Source: Globodera rostochiensis
Lineage: Eukaryota > Nematoda > Chromadorea > Rhabditida > Heteroderidae
Reading direction: 5' to 3'
Assembly (NCBI GenBank): GCA_018350325.1
Contig: JAEVLN010000022.1
Location: forward strand, 1,302,179-1,366,178
Length of the DNA: 64,000 nt
Part shown: positions 24,500 to 35,312 of the stretch, in pieces
How the letters are laid out: each line of letters begins with the position of its first letter
Position numbering within the stretch: the first letter of the stretch is position 1
Notes under the pieces: model-generated
The model's database searches: none
What the model saw: the letters and a program-made list of their open reading frames with translations, nothing else
Told to the model about the DNA's origin: nothing
Position numbers and translations under genes: made by a program

Positions 24500-26480
24500 G
24501 TAATGAGAGAATAAAACATTCACAAAGATGGGAGATTGCGTGGCGGCGGGCCAAAGAAGAAAGCGCTCGTCGTCGTCGTCAAGAAATGGCCGCCATTTTG
24601 CCCATCTTCCACACAAAAGTATTTGCACTCTTTTCCCATTTGTTCACTCTCCGCCCGTCGACAACACTCTCATCGCCCCCGGCGTCCGGCCTCCCCCCCC
24701 CCCCGGCCACCGCCCTCCCTGAGGTCCGCGGAGTCTCCGCCACCGCCGCCGCTGCCGCCGTCCGGTCAACAAAACTCAACAAATGCGACAGCCCAACGAC
24801 GGCAGCAGCAGCAGCAGCAGCAGCAGGGGGAAGAAGGGCAATTCAAAATGTTCGAATTGGTTGGAACGGCGTGAAAACGGCGGCGCTCGGTCGGCTGAAA
24901 ATTGCTGCTGCTGCTGCTGCTGGTGATGATGATGAGTGTGTAACTGCGCCATATGTATCCCCCCCCCCAGCGAAATGACTCTGACGACGACGCTTTTTTG
25001 ATCAGAATGTGGACGCTTTTGATCAGAATGTGAAGAACGGCTTGCAAACGGAAGCCATGACGCAGAGAAATGGGGGAGGGGCCACTCACAGAAACGCTAT
25101 GCTAAGTGATCGGACGGAGTCCGTCGGATGCTTTCCATTCTTGAGTTTTGAGGCACGAGAATGGGACAGCCCCTGAGGACCCCCCCCCCCTCACAAAAAA
25201 CGATACCCCGGGCGGTGGATGTGAACCGCGTCAATTGATCAGGCACACAGAGGCTGATCACGCATATGTTACTGTTCCCAATCAAAATGATTTGGAGAAG
25301 CAACGCGCGAATCCCCCCCCCCCCCCCACAAATCCAATCTTTGAATTTGCGTTAGTCCGTCCATCCCCGGGGGGGGGGATGATGCATTTTTCAACACAGC
25401 AAGTTGGTCAAAAAGAAAAAAACGGAGACTAGTTATGGGCTTATGGGGTCGATGAATGCGAGTCAAAGCAGTGGAAGGAAGAGGCGAAGTGGAGGATAAC
25501 ACAATTTGACAATCGATTTTTATTTTCTTCCCCCAACACATTCATCTCCGCGCCCATTAACCCAACCTTTCACTGTTTCGGGGATGTCGGGCCCCGCCAC
25601 CGCCACCGCGCCCGATGAGGCGCCGGCGGGGACGGAGGCGGAGGAGGGGAAACGGTGGGGGGGGGGGCATTTGAATAAACAGTACAAAATGATGATGACA
25701 ACTGACTCGAGAAGTTTGGGAGGAAGCGAAGAGAGAGGAGACGGGCGGGGAGGGGGGGTTATCAAATTTGCAGTTTTTGAAGAGGCCGATTTGAGGGGGG
25801 GGGGGGGGGGGGAGGGAGCGGTCTCTCCTCCTCTCATTTATCCAGTGCAGCAGGACACTGATCAGAGATCAAGATCAGCCAAATTAGACGCTTTGATCCC
25901 CCCCCCCCCCGACCCTCCGCCGGGGGCGGTTTTGTGAGGGGATCGTCACAGGACGGCATGATGTGGTGGTGGAATCGGGGGGTCGGAATAGCCTTCCCAA
26001 ATGTCGTCAGGTACAGCCCGTCCGGGAGCGAAGAAGACAGGCATTTCGGAGACCTAGGCGGGGACCGGGCCGGGGTCGGCGACAATTTGTCCGGGACCGG
26101 GGACGGCATTTTGGAGGCCAAGGCGAGGAATAGGCCCCAAAATGCGGGGAATCGTGGACGCCAGGGTCGAGGGGAGCACCGCTAAGCCTAAGCCTAAGCC
26201 TAAGCCAAGCCAATCCATACGTCGGCGATTGCACCCGAATCACACACATAATGAAGAAGAAGCAGTTCACCTCGTCCTCCCCCTCCTCCCCCCGTTCGTT
26301 GTCGTCATGTCCGTCCGAACAAACGTTGCACAACAACATCGTTGCGTTTGCTTCTGCTTCTGCTTGTGCCAATGACGACGCTCCATTGCCATTGGGATGG
26401 TTTCGGCGGCTAGCACCAACAGAATGCACACCGCTGCCGCCGTTGGTGTTGTCGCCCATGTCCGCCAGCATTTTTATTTG
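24500..26480 (-). CDS. Possible low-complexity minus-strand gene, unrecognised
   Basis: Weak candidate. One segment (about 26460-26270) reads MGDNTNGGSGVHSVGASRRN, then an acidic stretch ending GEEGEDE at a GT donor (gag/gtgaac). A second (about 26180-25930) reads KMPSPVPDKLSPTPARSPPR and then SSSLPDGLYLTTFGKAIPTP. A third (about 25650-25565) reads SSASVPAGASSGAVAVAGPD. These are Ser/Pro/Gly-rich, with possible splice sites but no family match, and opposite-strand frames are also partly open. The intron before the second segment would end in a GCTTAG made by telomere-type repeats. A disordered regulatory protein is possible. It could equally be noncoding. Confidence 0.25.
26182..26206. repeat. 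Interstitial nematode telomere repeat (GCCTAA)4
   Basis: CTAAGCCTAAGCCTAAGCC plus one more CTAAGCC copy: four perfect consecutive copies of the nematode telomeric hexamer (TTAGGC on the minus strand), followed by the degenerate AAGCCAAGCC. Confidence 0.93.
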
Positions 26481-27110
26481 TTGCCCTCGGGGGGAATGTG
26501 CCGAAATTACGAAATGCAATAACAAAAAAAAGCCTTCCAAATTAAGGGGTTCGTTTGCTGCAAAGGTATATTTATTTATGTGAGTGTGTGTGTGTGACAA
26601 ACATACAAAAAAACGCGGTGTAAATTTGGTTGGTCCCCGACATTTTTGGGCCACATCCCCGCCGACATGCCCCGCCCCCGTCCCCGACAACAATCCCCGA
26701 ACACCGAGGCAGCCCCCGAAGGGTTGCGGGGGGACCAACCACCCATCACCAGTGTAAAATGAACTCCTTTTCTTTGTGTTCGCGGAAGTTTTAGCAGCTA
26801 AATGAATGCACACAAATTGTTGTGGTGGTGTGAGTGCATGTACTGCTTGCTCGGGAAGCTGTCCTTGGACGACATTTGCTGCCCAACAGCAGCAGAAGCC
26901 ATTTTGTAAGCAAAAGCTAAGCAAAGCCATTGGACGGAAGCAAAAAGTTTATGCCCTTTTAGTATCAATCAATAATTAAAATGCATAATCGGGACGAGAA
27001 TGGTGTGCCGCCATTTGTAAGCACTTTCAATTGGAGAGAAAATTTGTGACGAAATGTTTTCCGAAGATTAATTGCGTGGCTAGAGATTTATTTGTTCAGA
27101 GAGAATGCCC

Positions 27111-27285
27111 TCAGGCAGTTTAGGGCGATCAAAGAAATTGCCCGAGGGCAGTTTAGGGCGATCAAAGAAATTGCCCTCGGGCAGTTTAAAGCGATCAAAG
27201 AAATTGCCCTCGGGCAGTTTAAAGCGATCAAAGAAATTGCCCTCGGGCAGTTTAAAGCGATCAAAGAAATTGCCCGAGGGCAAAA
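27111..27285. repeat. 33-bp minisatellite with palindromic core
   Basis: About five to six copies of a 33-bp unit around GCGATCAAAGAAATTGCCCT and CGGGCAGTTTAAA (start points near 27125, 27158, 27191, 27224, 27257). The core occurs as GCCCTCGGGC or its flipped form GCCCGAGGGC. Outer units differ (tttagg) from inner ones (tttaaa). Confidence 0.9.
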
Positions 27286-27774
27286 CGCTCTCTCTGAACG
27301 GATCTCCTGGCATTTCTACTAATGCCTTAATTATTGGATGATACTCACAGAAAACAACATTATAATGTCGTCACATTTTTGAGCAGTAAATTTGAAATTG
27401 TTTTTGATTTAGAAAGAATTTGGGTCTCACCCTTTTTGGTTGGGTGCACAAAACGCTCTTTTTTTAGTTTTGGTTTTTAGTGTCTTATCCCCGCAGGGGA
27501 AATGAATTGTGAAGGGGCGGGGGGGGGGGAATAAAAAGAGTAAAAGCGCTTTTCCTTCGGCGCCTCAATTTGTAGTCAGTCACTTTTTGTTTTGGCCAAT
27601 AAACAAACAAAAAATTGGAATGGAATGGAATTTGAGTGGCGGCAGTGCGGTCGGTCCGTTTGGTTCAATTCCAACGCCATCCTTTCCGGTTTTGTGGGGG
27701 GAATCGAAGGAGGTGTCACACGACCGGGGGGGGCACATTATGTCTGTCGGTGGCGGCTACCCCTTTCATGGGAG

Positions 27775-27870
27775 GTGTTGTGTTGCTGTTGCTGTTCGGT
27801 TGTGTTGCTGTTGCTGTTCGGTTGTGTTGCTGTTGCTGTTCGGTTGTGTTGCTGTTGCTGTTCGGTTTGG
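27775..27870. repeat. 24-bp minisatellite, four copies
   Basis: Four copies of GTGTTGCTGTTGCTGTTCGG plus TT, divisible by three and open on both strands. An 8-residue pattern results (VVLLLLFG or NRTATATQ). I see no flanking gene that would make it coding. Confidence 0.85.
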
Positions 27871-28199
27871 TTGGCGTGTCCTGCCTGAACGGGGGCGGAG
27901 CAATGGGACGGACGGATGGACGGTCATTCGGAGTGAGCATCTGCTGAGGCTGTACTGCTTGCTGTTCGTGGAGACGGTGTGTGTGTGTGTCATGACTCCA
28001 CAGATCAAGATGTGCTGTATGTACATGGTTGATGAACACTTTTTTGTGGACTTTGTCTTTTCTTCCATTAGCGGAACTGGTGGTGGTGGTGCGGGTCGAG
28101 TCGGTTGGTTCTTGTCCTTTTCCTTACCCCCCCCCCCCACCCGACACTCTTTTCTCTTCATTCGCATTTGTCGTTTTTGCTCTCCACCGCTTTGCGTTT

Positions 28200-28250
28200 G
28201 AAACTTTCTTCCTCACCACCACCACCACCACCACCACCACCACCTCCGTC
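28200..28250. repeat. (CAC)n microsatellite
   Basis: A run of roughly ten CAC/ACC triplets at about 28215-28243, followed by the short direct words CATTC/CATCC. No function inferred. Confidence 0.85.
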
Positions 28251-28674
28251 CACGTCGTCCGTCGTCCATACATCCATTCCATTCCATCCACTCATACATA
28301 ACATAACATAAAGAAGTGAATAATCAATATTGATTCTTCTCAAATGGAACAGCGGGGACGACGAGGTTCAAAATTGGCGGCGGCGGCGGATGTGTTTTGG
28401 AGATGATGTTGGGGGTGGGGGATAAATAAGGCGGCGTCGGTTGGAACAACGTTCTCCGTCGGTGGATGGAATGCCGCGTTGTGTGTGAAATGAATAGGGG
28501 GCACTGTACTGCTTGCTGTTGCTGCTGCTGGTGGTGGTGGTGAGGAGGAGAGGTGCCATCATCCCTCATGGCACATGCACACGCCCTCAATTTGTGTGAC
28601 TCTATGGGATGGGTTCAGCTGTTGCCCGCTCACACGGCGCCATGTCGTCTCCATAATGTGCTCTCATGTGCCAG

Positions 28675-28902
28675 TCTACAAGAAGCCAACACGGCGCAAA
28701 CGTTGGCCAGGACGTCCGAATCTGGCCAAACTTGAAGTGCCTCAAGGTTCCTTCCGATCACATCGATCGCTGATCGGCCTTCAGCTACATTCCGAGAATT
28801 TGTTGCCAAATTGTGTGAAATTGAGAACGAGCTGCTGGCAACCCAAATGGAATTGCTGGAACTGTCGTCGTTGGAAGAAATCATTTGCCGAAAATGACCG
28901 GT
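28675..28902 (+). CDS. Possible terminal exons of an unrecognised gene
   Basis: Two exons join in phase. The first follows a CAG at 28674 and reads YKKPTRRKRWPGRPNLAKLE, ending VPQ with one extra base at CTCAAG/gttcct. The second starts after cttcag (about 28781) and reads TFREFVAKLCEIENELLATQ, then MELLELSSLEEIICRK and a TGA near 28902. The Glu/Leu pattern suggests a short coiled coil behind a basic stretch. Upstream exons are not identified and I recognise no family. The clean splice phase is the main support. Confidence 0.35.
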
Positions 28903-31040
28903 TATGTGCACTTTTAGTTAAACTTTTAGCACAATATGAACGACTTAATCGTTCTCCCACAACACGACAAATTGTGAGAAAACCAACGGACGCTCTTCTG
29001 GGGCAGCAATTTGTTACTAATCATTCTCAGCGATCGTTTGGATCAATCGCAATTTTCAGCACCGGCTCCTAGCAGCTTTTTGGATTCCAGCAGCTGGGTT
29101 ATGGAAACCCGGCCGGAGCTGTTCACGTGGAGGAGAGAGCAGTTAAAGCCCCCCCCCCAAAGATTCGATGCTCTGACAAATGAGTTGTATCTGATTCCTC
29201 CCCCGAGGGTTAGGTCCCAAAACCCTTCGAGGGTTGGGGTTCGCGACTGGAAGAGAATGAAATGGAATCTAATGAGAAAATGTGTGTATGTCATTTGACT
29301 ATATCGAACTGCAACCGTACGTCTACAAAAGTAGATTCCGGATAAAATCAAAATTGCGGGAGCGGGAACAGAAATTTCAAATGTTGCGGGACCGGGAATC
29401 CCGTTCCCGCCGGGCTCTATACAAAAGGTTCCAACGGACAAAAGGTCCCCCACTAATTGAAAACGTTCAAAATGTTCCCGGCGATTCATGTGCATCTACA
29501 TACTTCTGTTACCATCTCGACCACCACCACCCCCAGTTTTGTTTGCACGACCAAGGTGTACCCTGTAGGTCCTTTTGCTGTGGAACCTTTTGTTCAATTT
29601 CGCATTATTTAGGGGAGAACGGTTGTTTTCCCCCCTAGGGGACATTTTGTCCATGGGGACCCCTTTTGACAGCATGCCAAATGCAGCACATTTTCAGCGC
29701 CTCCGTTTAAGCAAACAAGCGCAATAAAAAAATAATAATGAGTTTGGTGGTGGTGGTGGTGGTGGTCCCCCCATGTGTGACTGACTGATGATGTGATGAG
29801 TAGAGTAAGTAGATTTATATATATTGATTGGGCCCGGCCTCCTCTGGCTGCATGGGACGGATAGTTTTGAAGACGAAAGGGTGCAAAAATGCGATGAATT
29901 GGAAACAAAACATTCATTTAACAATCTCTCCCCACCAATACCGCCGCGGGGGCTTAACACCGGCGGCCGGCCCCAATTTGTTTGTTCATAACGCCGCACA
30001 CCTAAAGCGACAGGACGTGCCCAAAAATTGGCGACGGCGCGATGGCAATGAAATGGGGAAGGGTGGGAAGCAGGGAGGTAACCGAATGCCAATAAAGGGT
30101 CCGGACTCCGGAATTCCGGCTTAAATGTCCGGGAAACCGGTTACATCTCTGGTGCTGCACACGCGCTGTGCATGACCGTGCAGCTTTCAGTGGTTGTACT
30201 ATACGACACGGCATCTGCATCTTGCTCTGGCCAATGTTCGGGAAAGGAAAATGCCGGGCCCACCAATTTCTGGATTAGAGCATCGGGCAATTGCCGCCGA
30301 CCTGAATGTCGGTCCCATGCAACCCCTAATTCAGGCAAACAAGGATGAAGGACCGGGGGCTGGAGGAGATAAAGTGGGGCCCCGAGGGCATGAGAGATCC
30401 GCTGCCTCTCCCGTCTCCCCACCCCCCCCCCCCCCGGGGGGGGGCGGCGGAACCCCCTCAAATAATGGCAAAATCTTGCTCGCCTGTTTTGTCAGTCATT
30501 GCTGCTTGCTCCCGCTCTTGTTCGAGACTCTGACTGGGGGGGGGGGGCTCACTAACTTCCTTCAGTCGCATTTTGCTGCTTCTATTCGAGGATGGGTGGT
30601 TGGTGGTGGAGGGAGGTGGAGAGGGGAAGAAAATGGATAGGAGCGAAATGGATTGTTGGGGGGGGGGGAATTGAGTCGTCATTTGGTTGCTGAGAGTTGG
30701 GGGGGGGGGGAGTTCGGGTGGGGGACCATCCCAATTAAATACATGAAAAAAAGCGCATATATATCATTTGACTTTCTCTCAATGAGACTTCGAATGTTTC
30801 TGCTGCCATTTTGCGGCAACCATTCAAGCGCCAAATTACATTACGGCTCTTCAAAATTGTGCAGGCGTTGAGAACACACAATTTGATGGAAGAGGCGACG
30901 ATCGGTCGGATCGGCTTTATCTCGAACAAAAAGCTGTTTCAAAATAATCGTCATCAACGCACAGATCACCACAAAATTAAACAAACAAGATGCCATTCGA
31001 AGAAGAATTATTGAAAAAAGCCAAGCGTTTCAATTCTGTT
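28903..31040. other. No gene recognised
   Basis: Mixed sequence with G/C homopolymers (30417-30445, 30536-30547, 30658-30668, 30700-30711), a GGT/CCA microsatellite near 29741-29765, and short frames open on both strands near 30200-30460 that I cannot assign. The segment at 29330-29430 has several GC-rich GGGAACGGGA-like words but no clear element. Confidence 0.5.
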
Positions 31041-31046
31041 TCTCTT

Positions 31047-31236
31047 CCGGTCTGAACCCCCCCCCCGTCCGAATCCCCCCGGTTCGAATCCCCCCCCCAC
31101 AGCAAAAAGTGTCTCGAATCCCCCCAAAGTTTTTTTAAAAAGCTAATTTTTTTTTGCCAAATTGATTTTTGGCTGTGGGGTGATTAGAGACATTTTTGGC
31201 TTGGGGGGGATTCGAACCAGGGGGGATTCAGACCGG
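31047..31236. mobile_element. 190-bp palindromic MITE-like element
   Basis: The left side (CCGGTCTGAACCC..., GGTTCGAATCCCCC, AAAAAGTGTCTCGAATCCCC) is mirrored on the right in reverse complement (GGCTGTGGGGTGATTAGAGA, GGGGGGATTCGAACCAGG, GGGGATTCAGACCGG), so almost the whole length can fold into one hairpin with mismatches. There is no coding capacity. The C/G-rich blocks GAATCCCCC repeat inside each arm. Confidence 0.75.
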
Positions 31237-31627
31237 TAGCCAAAATTGATCTTTAGGGGAGCATTTTGGTCCAAGAAAAAGCCATTTTTTAGGGTATTTC
31301 CTCCACGCTCCACTTCGTCCACTAACCCAAAATACGACATTTCCTCCTCCATGCTTTCCGGACCCTCCAAAAGCTTTTATTTTTGACTCGCACTTGACGA
31401 GATGTACAAAATGTTGAACGTAAACAAAAAAAACTTGGAAAAAATTTATTCGGACAAAAAATACAAGCAATTTGAACACGATCAAGTATTTTGTGTTTTC
31501 ATAAAAATGCTAGTGCTGTTTCAAACTGAACTCTAGCAGGCTAATTGGGTTAGGAAACCCGACTTGTAACCGGGCGAGCTTTTTCTTAGATTAAATGTCG
31601 TGTTTTCGCTTACAAATTAGTGGATGA

Positions 31628-31745
31628 AATGTCGAGTGGATAAAGTGTCGAGTGGATAAAGTGTCGAGTGGATAAAGTGTCGAGTGGATAAAGTGTCGAG
31701 TGGATAAAGTGTCGCGTGGATGAAATGTCGCGTGGATGAAATGTC
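31628..31745. repeat. 17-bp minisatellite, about seven copies
   Basis: Consecutive copies of AGTGTCGAGTGGATAAA, drifting at the right end to TGTCGCGTGGATGAAA. Lies about 170 bp before the NDC80 start codon. Confidence 0.9.
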
Positions 31746-31916
31746 GGCGTCCCGAAAAATTAACATTTAAAAAAGGACGCTGATTTGTGAGTTTAACAAA
31801 TTCAATTGTTCAATGATCCATAAGAATACAAAATCACTAATGTACAAAATTCCTAAAATCCCTATTACTTTCAATTTTCTTATTTTAGCGTTGAAGTCCA
31901 TTATTTGTTTTAAGAA

Positions 31917-34807
31917 ATGAATCCCGAACGAAAGAGCCTCTATGGCCGCAAAAGCATTTTGCCTCACAATCAGCGAACGCCGTCAGCAGCGGTGAACCGC
32001 AATTTGCATGGTCCTAATTCCGGACTTCGAACGGGCCGGTAAGTTTTTATGTGAAACTTTAAAATGAATTGCAAATGGTACGAAAAAAAAGTTAAGAAAT
32101 GTTTTTTATAAATATAACGTTTATTAGGTTGGCTGACGAAGCACGCGCTAGCATGGCCGCTGGATTTTCTATGTGCAGCCGTCCGAGTGGCATTCCGGGC
32201 TGCAAGGGTCGACGCATCCCGAACGTGCCCAAAAAACAGAACACGATCGACCCGCGCAACTTGCGCGATCGAGTGACTTTTTCATTTTCTTGAAGAGCAT
32301 CATTGTACGCTTTTAGGAAGTTCAAGCAGGAATCATCAGAAAAGTTGTGCAATTTCTGGCAGACCGAATGGATCCGGCGCCGCCGTTTAACTTTGAAGAG
32401 CCGAATTTTCTGCGTTATCCGAGCAAGAACGACTTCAAGAATGTGTTCCAGTACCTCTTCCAGTGCATTGAGCCCACTTTCCAAGTGCAGAAAATTGAAC
32501 AAGACGTTCGTTTTTGCCTTTGCTGTCATGTCGAACAAAGCAATAGGGGCCAATTTTCGTTTTAGGCTCTCAACTTGCTCAACCAGTTTGGCTACCCTTA
32601 CGCGCTGAAGCAAAGCACAATGCAAACGATGACTTTGCCCACCTCGTGGGGTCAGCTCCTTGGCGCGTTGGATTGGATGATCGACATTGTTGAGGTTCGG
32701 CATTCTAAATTGGTTGAATGAAATTAAAGTTTGGACAAATACAAAATTCGTAACAAATATTGGGACAGGAGGGGGGGGGGGAGCTGTAACGTCCTTGGTA
32801 CCGACTGATTCGAGCCCAACTCCGGGTTCAAACATCCGATTCTTTTTCAAAAGATTTTATTAGAAGTTCGAGATTCAAATTAAAAATAGTTTGAAAGTGA
32901 TATCAGATTTGAATCTAGGTCATTTGCATTTATTTTTTCTTCTTTTATTGGGACAGCCTGCCGACCGAGGCTAGTCCTGGATCAAACAACTAAAACGTAA
33001 CATGATTGTTTCCCAATTGCAGATGGAGAACGACATGTATCAAGGTGTGAATAAAGTCCGAGACGATCCCCAGTGCAATCTGCTGGCTGCCTGCTTTAAG
33101 AAGCTGATGGCCAAGGGTCATGGCCAACCGTATGACGTGGATGTGTTTAAGGACGAGTTCGAGGACTACCGCCGTCAGCGAATGACGGAGAAGGGCATCG
33201 ACTTCAACTCTCACGACGAGTTGGTGGGGCGCCGTGTGGCACAAGAGCAGAAAATCCACAAACTCGAGGAGGCCATTGCTCAGGTTGTTTCGCAATGCTT
33301 TTTCCCCATAATAAAGTTTTGAACTTTGCAGGCAAATTGTGTGTCTGAAGGTCTTGAACAGAAAATTGCCGACTACGAGAAGGACATGTTGACTCTGGAC
33401 AAATACCTTGACGACCTTGCGTTGATGGCTACGCAGAAGGAACAAACGCTGGTAAGTTGTACAGAATGCACTGATTTTGTCCTAAATTTGACTCTGAACG
33501 ATGCTTGGCAAACATCCCTTTAACTTTAGAAGGAACTGATCTCGGCGAGCAAAGAACTGGACCAACAAAGAAGTGCCTTGGCCAAAGCGAACGCGGAGAA
33601 GGAACGGCAGATTGGCGCACAGAAGCTCAGTGGCCAGCAAGCTCGAGAATTGATAGCGAAACGCCAATCGGTTCGAACCGAATGCTTTTTGTGTTTGAGA
33701 AATTGTTTTTCAATTTATTTTTTTAGGTCCGGGAGGAATTGTTGATGCTGCGCGAGAATCTCAACAAGACAGAAGTGCGCATTTACGAACTGCAGCCAAA
33801 TTTTTTCAAGCAGTCTGCCAAGGTGCCGCGTACCACCGAGCCAACTAAATGTCGCCTTTTCCTTTCAGATTCGCTCCGACTACGACGGCTTCATAAGCGG
33901 TCTTCGTGTGCTTTGCGAGTCGTTGTTTGATTCTGAAGAGCTCCAACAACAGAATCTGGCCGAGTTGGAGCAGTGCAGCTTCGACCAGGCGATTGTCGAG
34001 TTTCAGCGCTCCCGCGACGACAACAAATTGAAGCATTTGCTGATGAACCTCCAGAGACTGGCGGAATCCCAAATTTCCGCTGTGAAGCAGTCAGAAGAGG
34101 CGGTTCGACTCACCAAAAGCAAGCTGGTCAACGAAATCAACGAGCTGGAGTCCACCAAAGGACAGGTCGAAATTTAAAACTGCTTTTGAAATGGAAAAAT
34201 TTCAAAAAAAAAAACCCCCCGACGTTTTAGCTACAAACGAAGCAAAAGCTTGACTTGGAGCGAGCCAAGCGCGGGTTGGAGGACAAGCTGCGTCCGCTGA
34301 ACGATAACAAGCACAATTTGGACATTGCCAAGCAGAAACGCCAAGGGACGGCCAACGAATTGAGCAAGTACGAGAAACAGCTGGCAAAGCTACACGACGA
34401 GTTGGCCGAGAAGCACAAAAACGTAAGTGTATGGAACAATCGAAAACAAAATCATATGGAAAAATTATTTTTGAAGTTCAAAATTCTTTCAAATTACACT
34501 TTCATTCAGTATTTGGACTACAAGCAGCGATTGGATGCCCAATACAACGAGTTGCAGTCGCAGGTGCTGGAGAAAGTCACGAAGCTTTGCGACCGCTTTC
34601 AGCAAATTCAGGTTGGGACTTTTGAACGGCGGGATGGGTGGCTGGCGTTTCCGTCGCAGTCCTTGTGCATTTTACCCAAACTCGCTTTTGTACTTTAAGG
34701 AGCAGAAGAAGCGCTACAAAGAGCTGGGAGAGGAGATACTCGACAAGAACACGACGACGTTGAAGGAGCTGCAGAATAAGAAGAACCCCAAAAGCGAATG
34801 CTATTAA
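31917..34807 (+). CDS. ndc-80: NDC80 (HEC1) kinetochore protein
   Basis: Multi-exon gene for the NDC80 complex subunit that binds microtubules at the outer kinetochore. ATG at 31917 opens a basic N-terminal tail (MNPERKSLYGRKSILPHNQR, then RRIPNVPKKQNTIDPRNLRD), the region targeted by Aurora B in this family. The calponin-homology domain follows: IIRKVVQFLADRMDPAPPF, EEPNFLRYPSKNDFKNVFQY, ALNLLNQFGYPYALKQSTMQ and TSWGQLLGALDWMIDIVE. From 33020 to the stop the protein is a long coiled coil (for example KLEEAIAQ, LRENLNKTEVRIYELQ, LVNEINELESTKGQ, EKYKELGEEILDKN-type heptads). The family's usual order, CH domain then coiled coil, is kept, and the stop follows NPKSECY at 34807. Introns are 40-90 bp except the 300-bp one before 33023, which contains a G tract. 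Confidence 0.94.
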
Positions 34808-35312
34808 ATGTAAATTTATGACCGATCTCTACGCGCGTGTATGACCCATATTATTTTTTTGTGCTCTTTCTGACGGTAAAATTGACTTGCTACAAATGAA
34901 GGGTGAAAATGGGGGGGGGGGCAGTTCCCCGGTTACACTACGTTTTGCTTCCGGTGCGTTTTGGTAATGTTACGTTTTTTGAATGATTTTGGGCATGTAT
35001 TTGAAAGTTTTTGAGGTCAAAAGATTCAGAAAAAATTTTGAAATCGAAAAACCTTCGAATTCGGGTCCGGGGTTCGAAATTTAAGTTCTGTCAAAATGTA
35101 ACATTTTTGCTGAGGAGGCAAAAAGTACGGACACCCAGTTCCCCACAGTGATTTTAATCCCCTAAATGTAAAACCTCCGTCGTTGGAATTCGTAAAGTGA
35201 GATTTTTATTTGAGTTATTAAAGACAAATGGTGATTGCAAATTTCGAGAAAATGTCTCAATTTGAATTGACGGAAGGAAAATTTCAGCTGACAACATAAA
35301 GCAAAAGTCCAA
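34808..35312. other. Convergent intergenic gap between NDC80 and SNAPC3
   Basis: About 500 bp of AT-rich sequence with a short G tract at 34912-34921. It holds the 3' flanks of two convergent genes. No RNA or repeat seen. Confidence 0.6.

Noticed and set aside
27111..27285. CRISPR-like regular repeat at 27.1 kb
   Set aside because: Units are contiguous with no unique spacers, and the DNA is nuclear eukaryotic. It is a minisatellite.
30141..30461. Overlapping open frames on both strands near 30.3 kb
   Set aside because: Neither strand shows a family motif or convincing splice sites, and a C/G homopolymer interrupts them.
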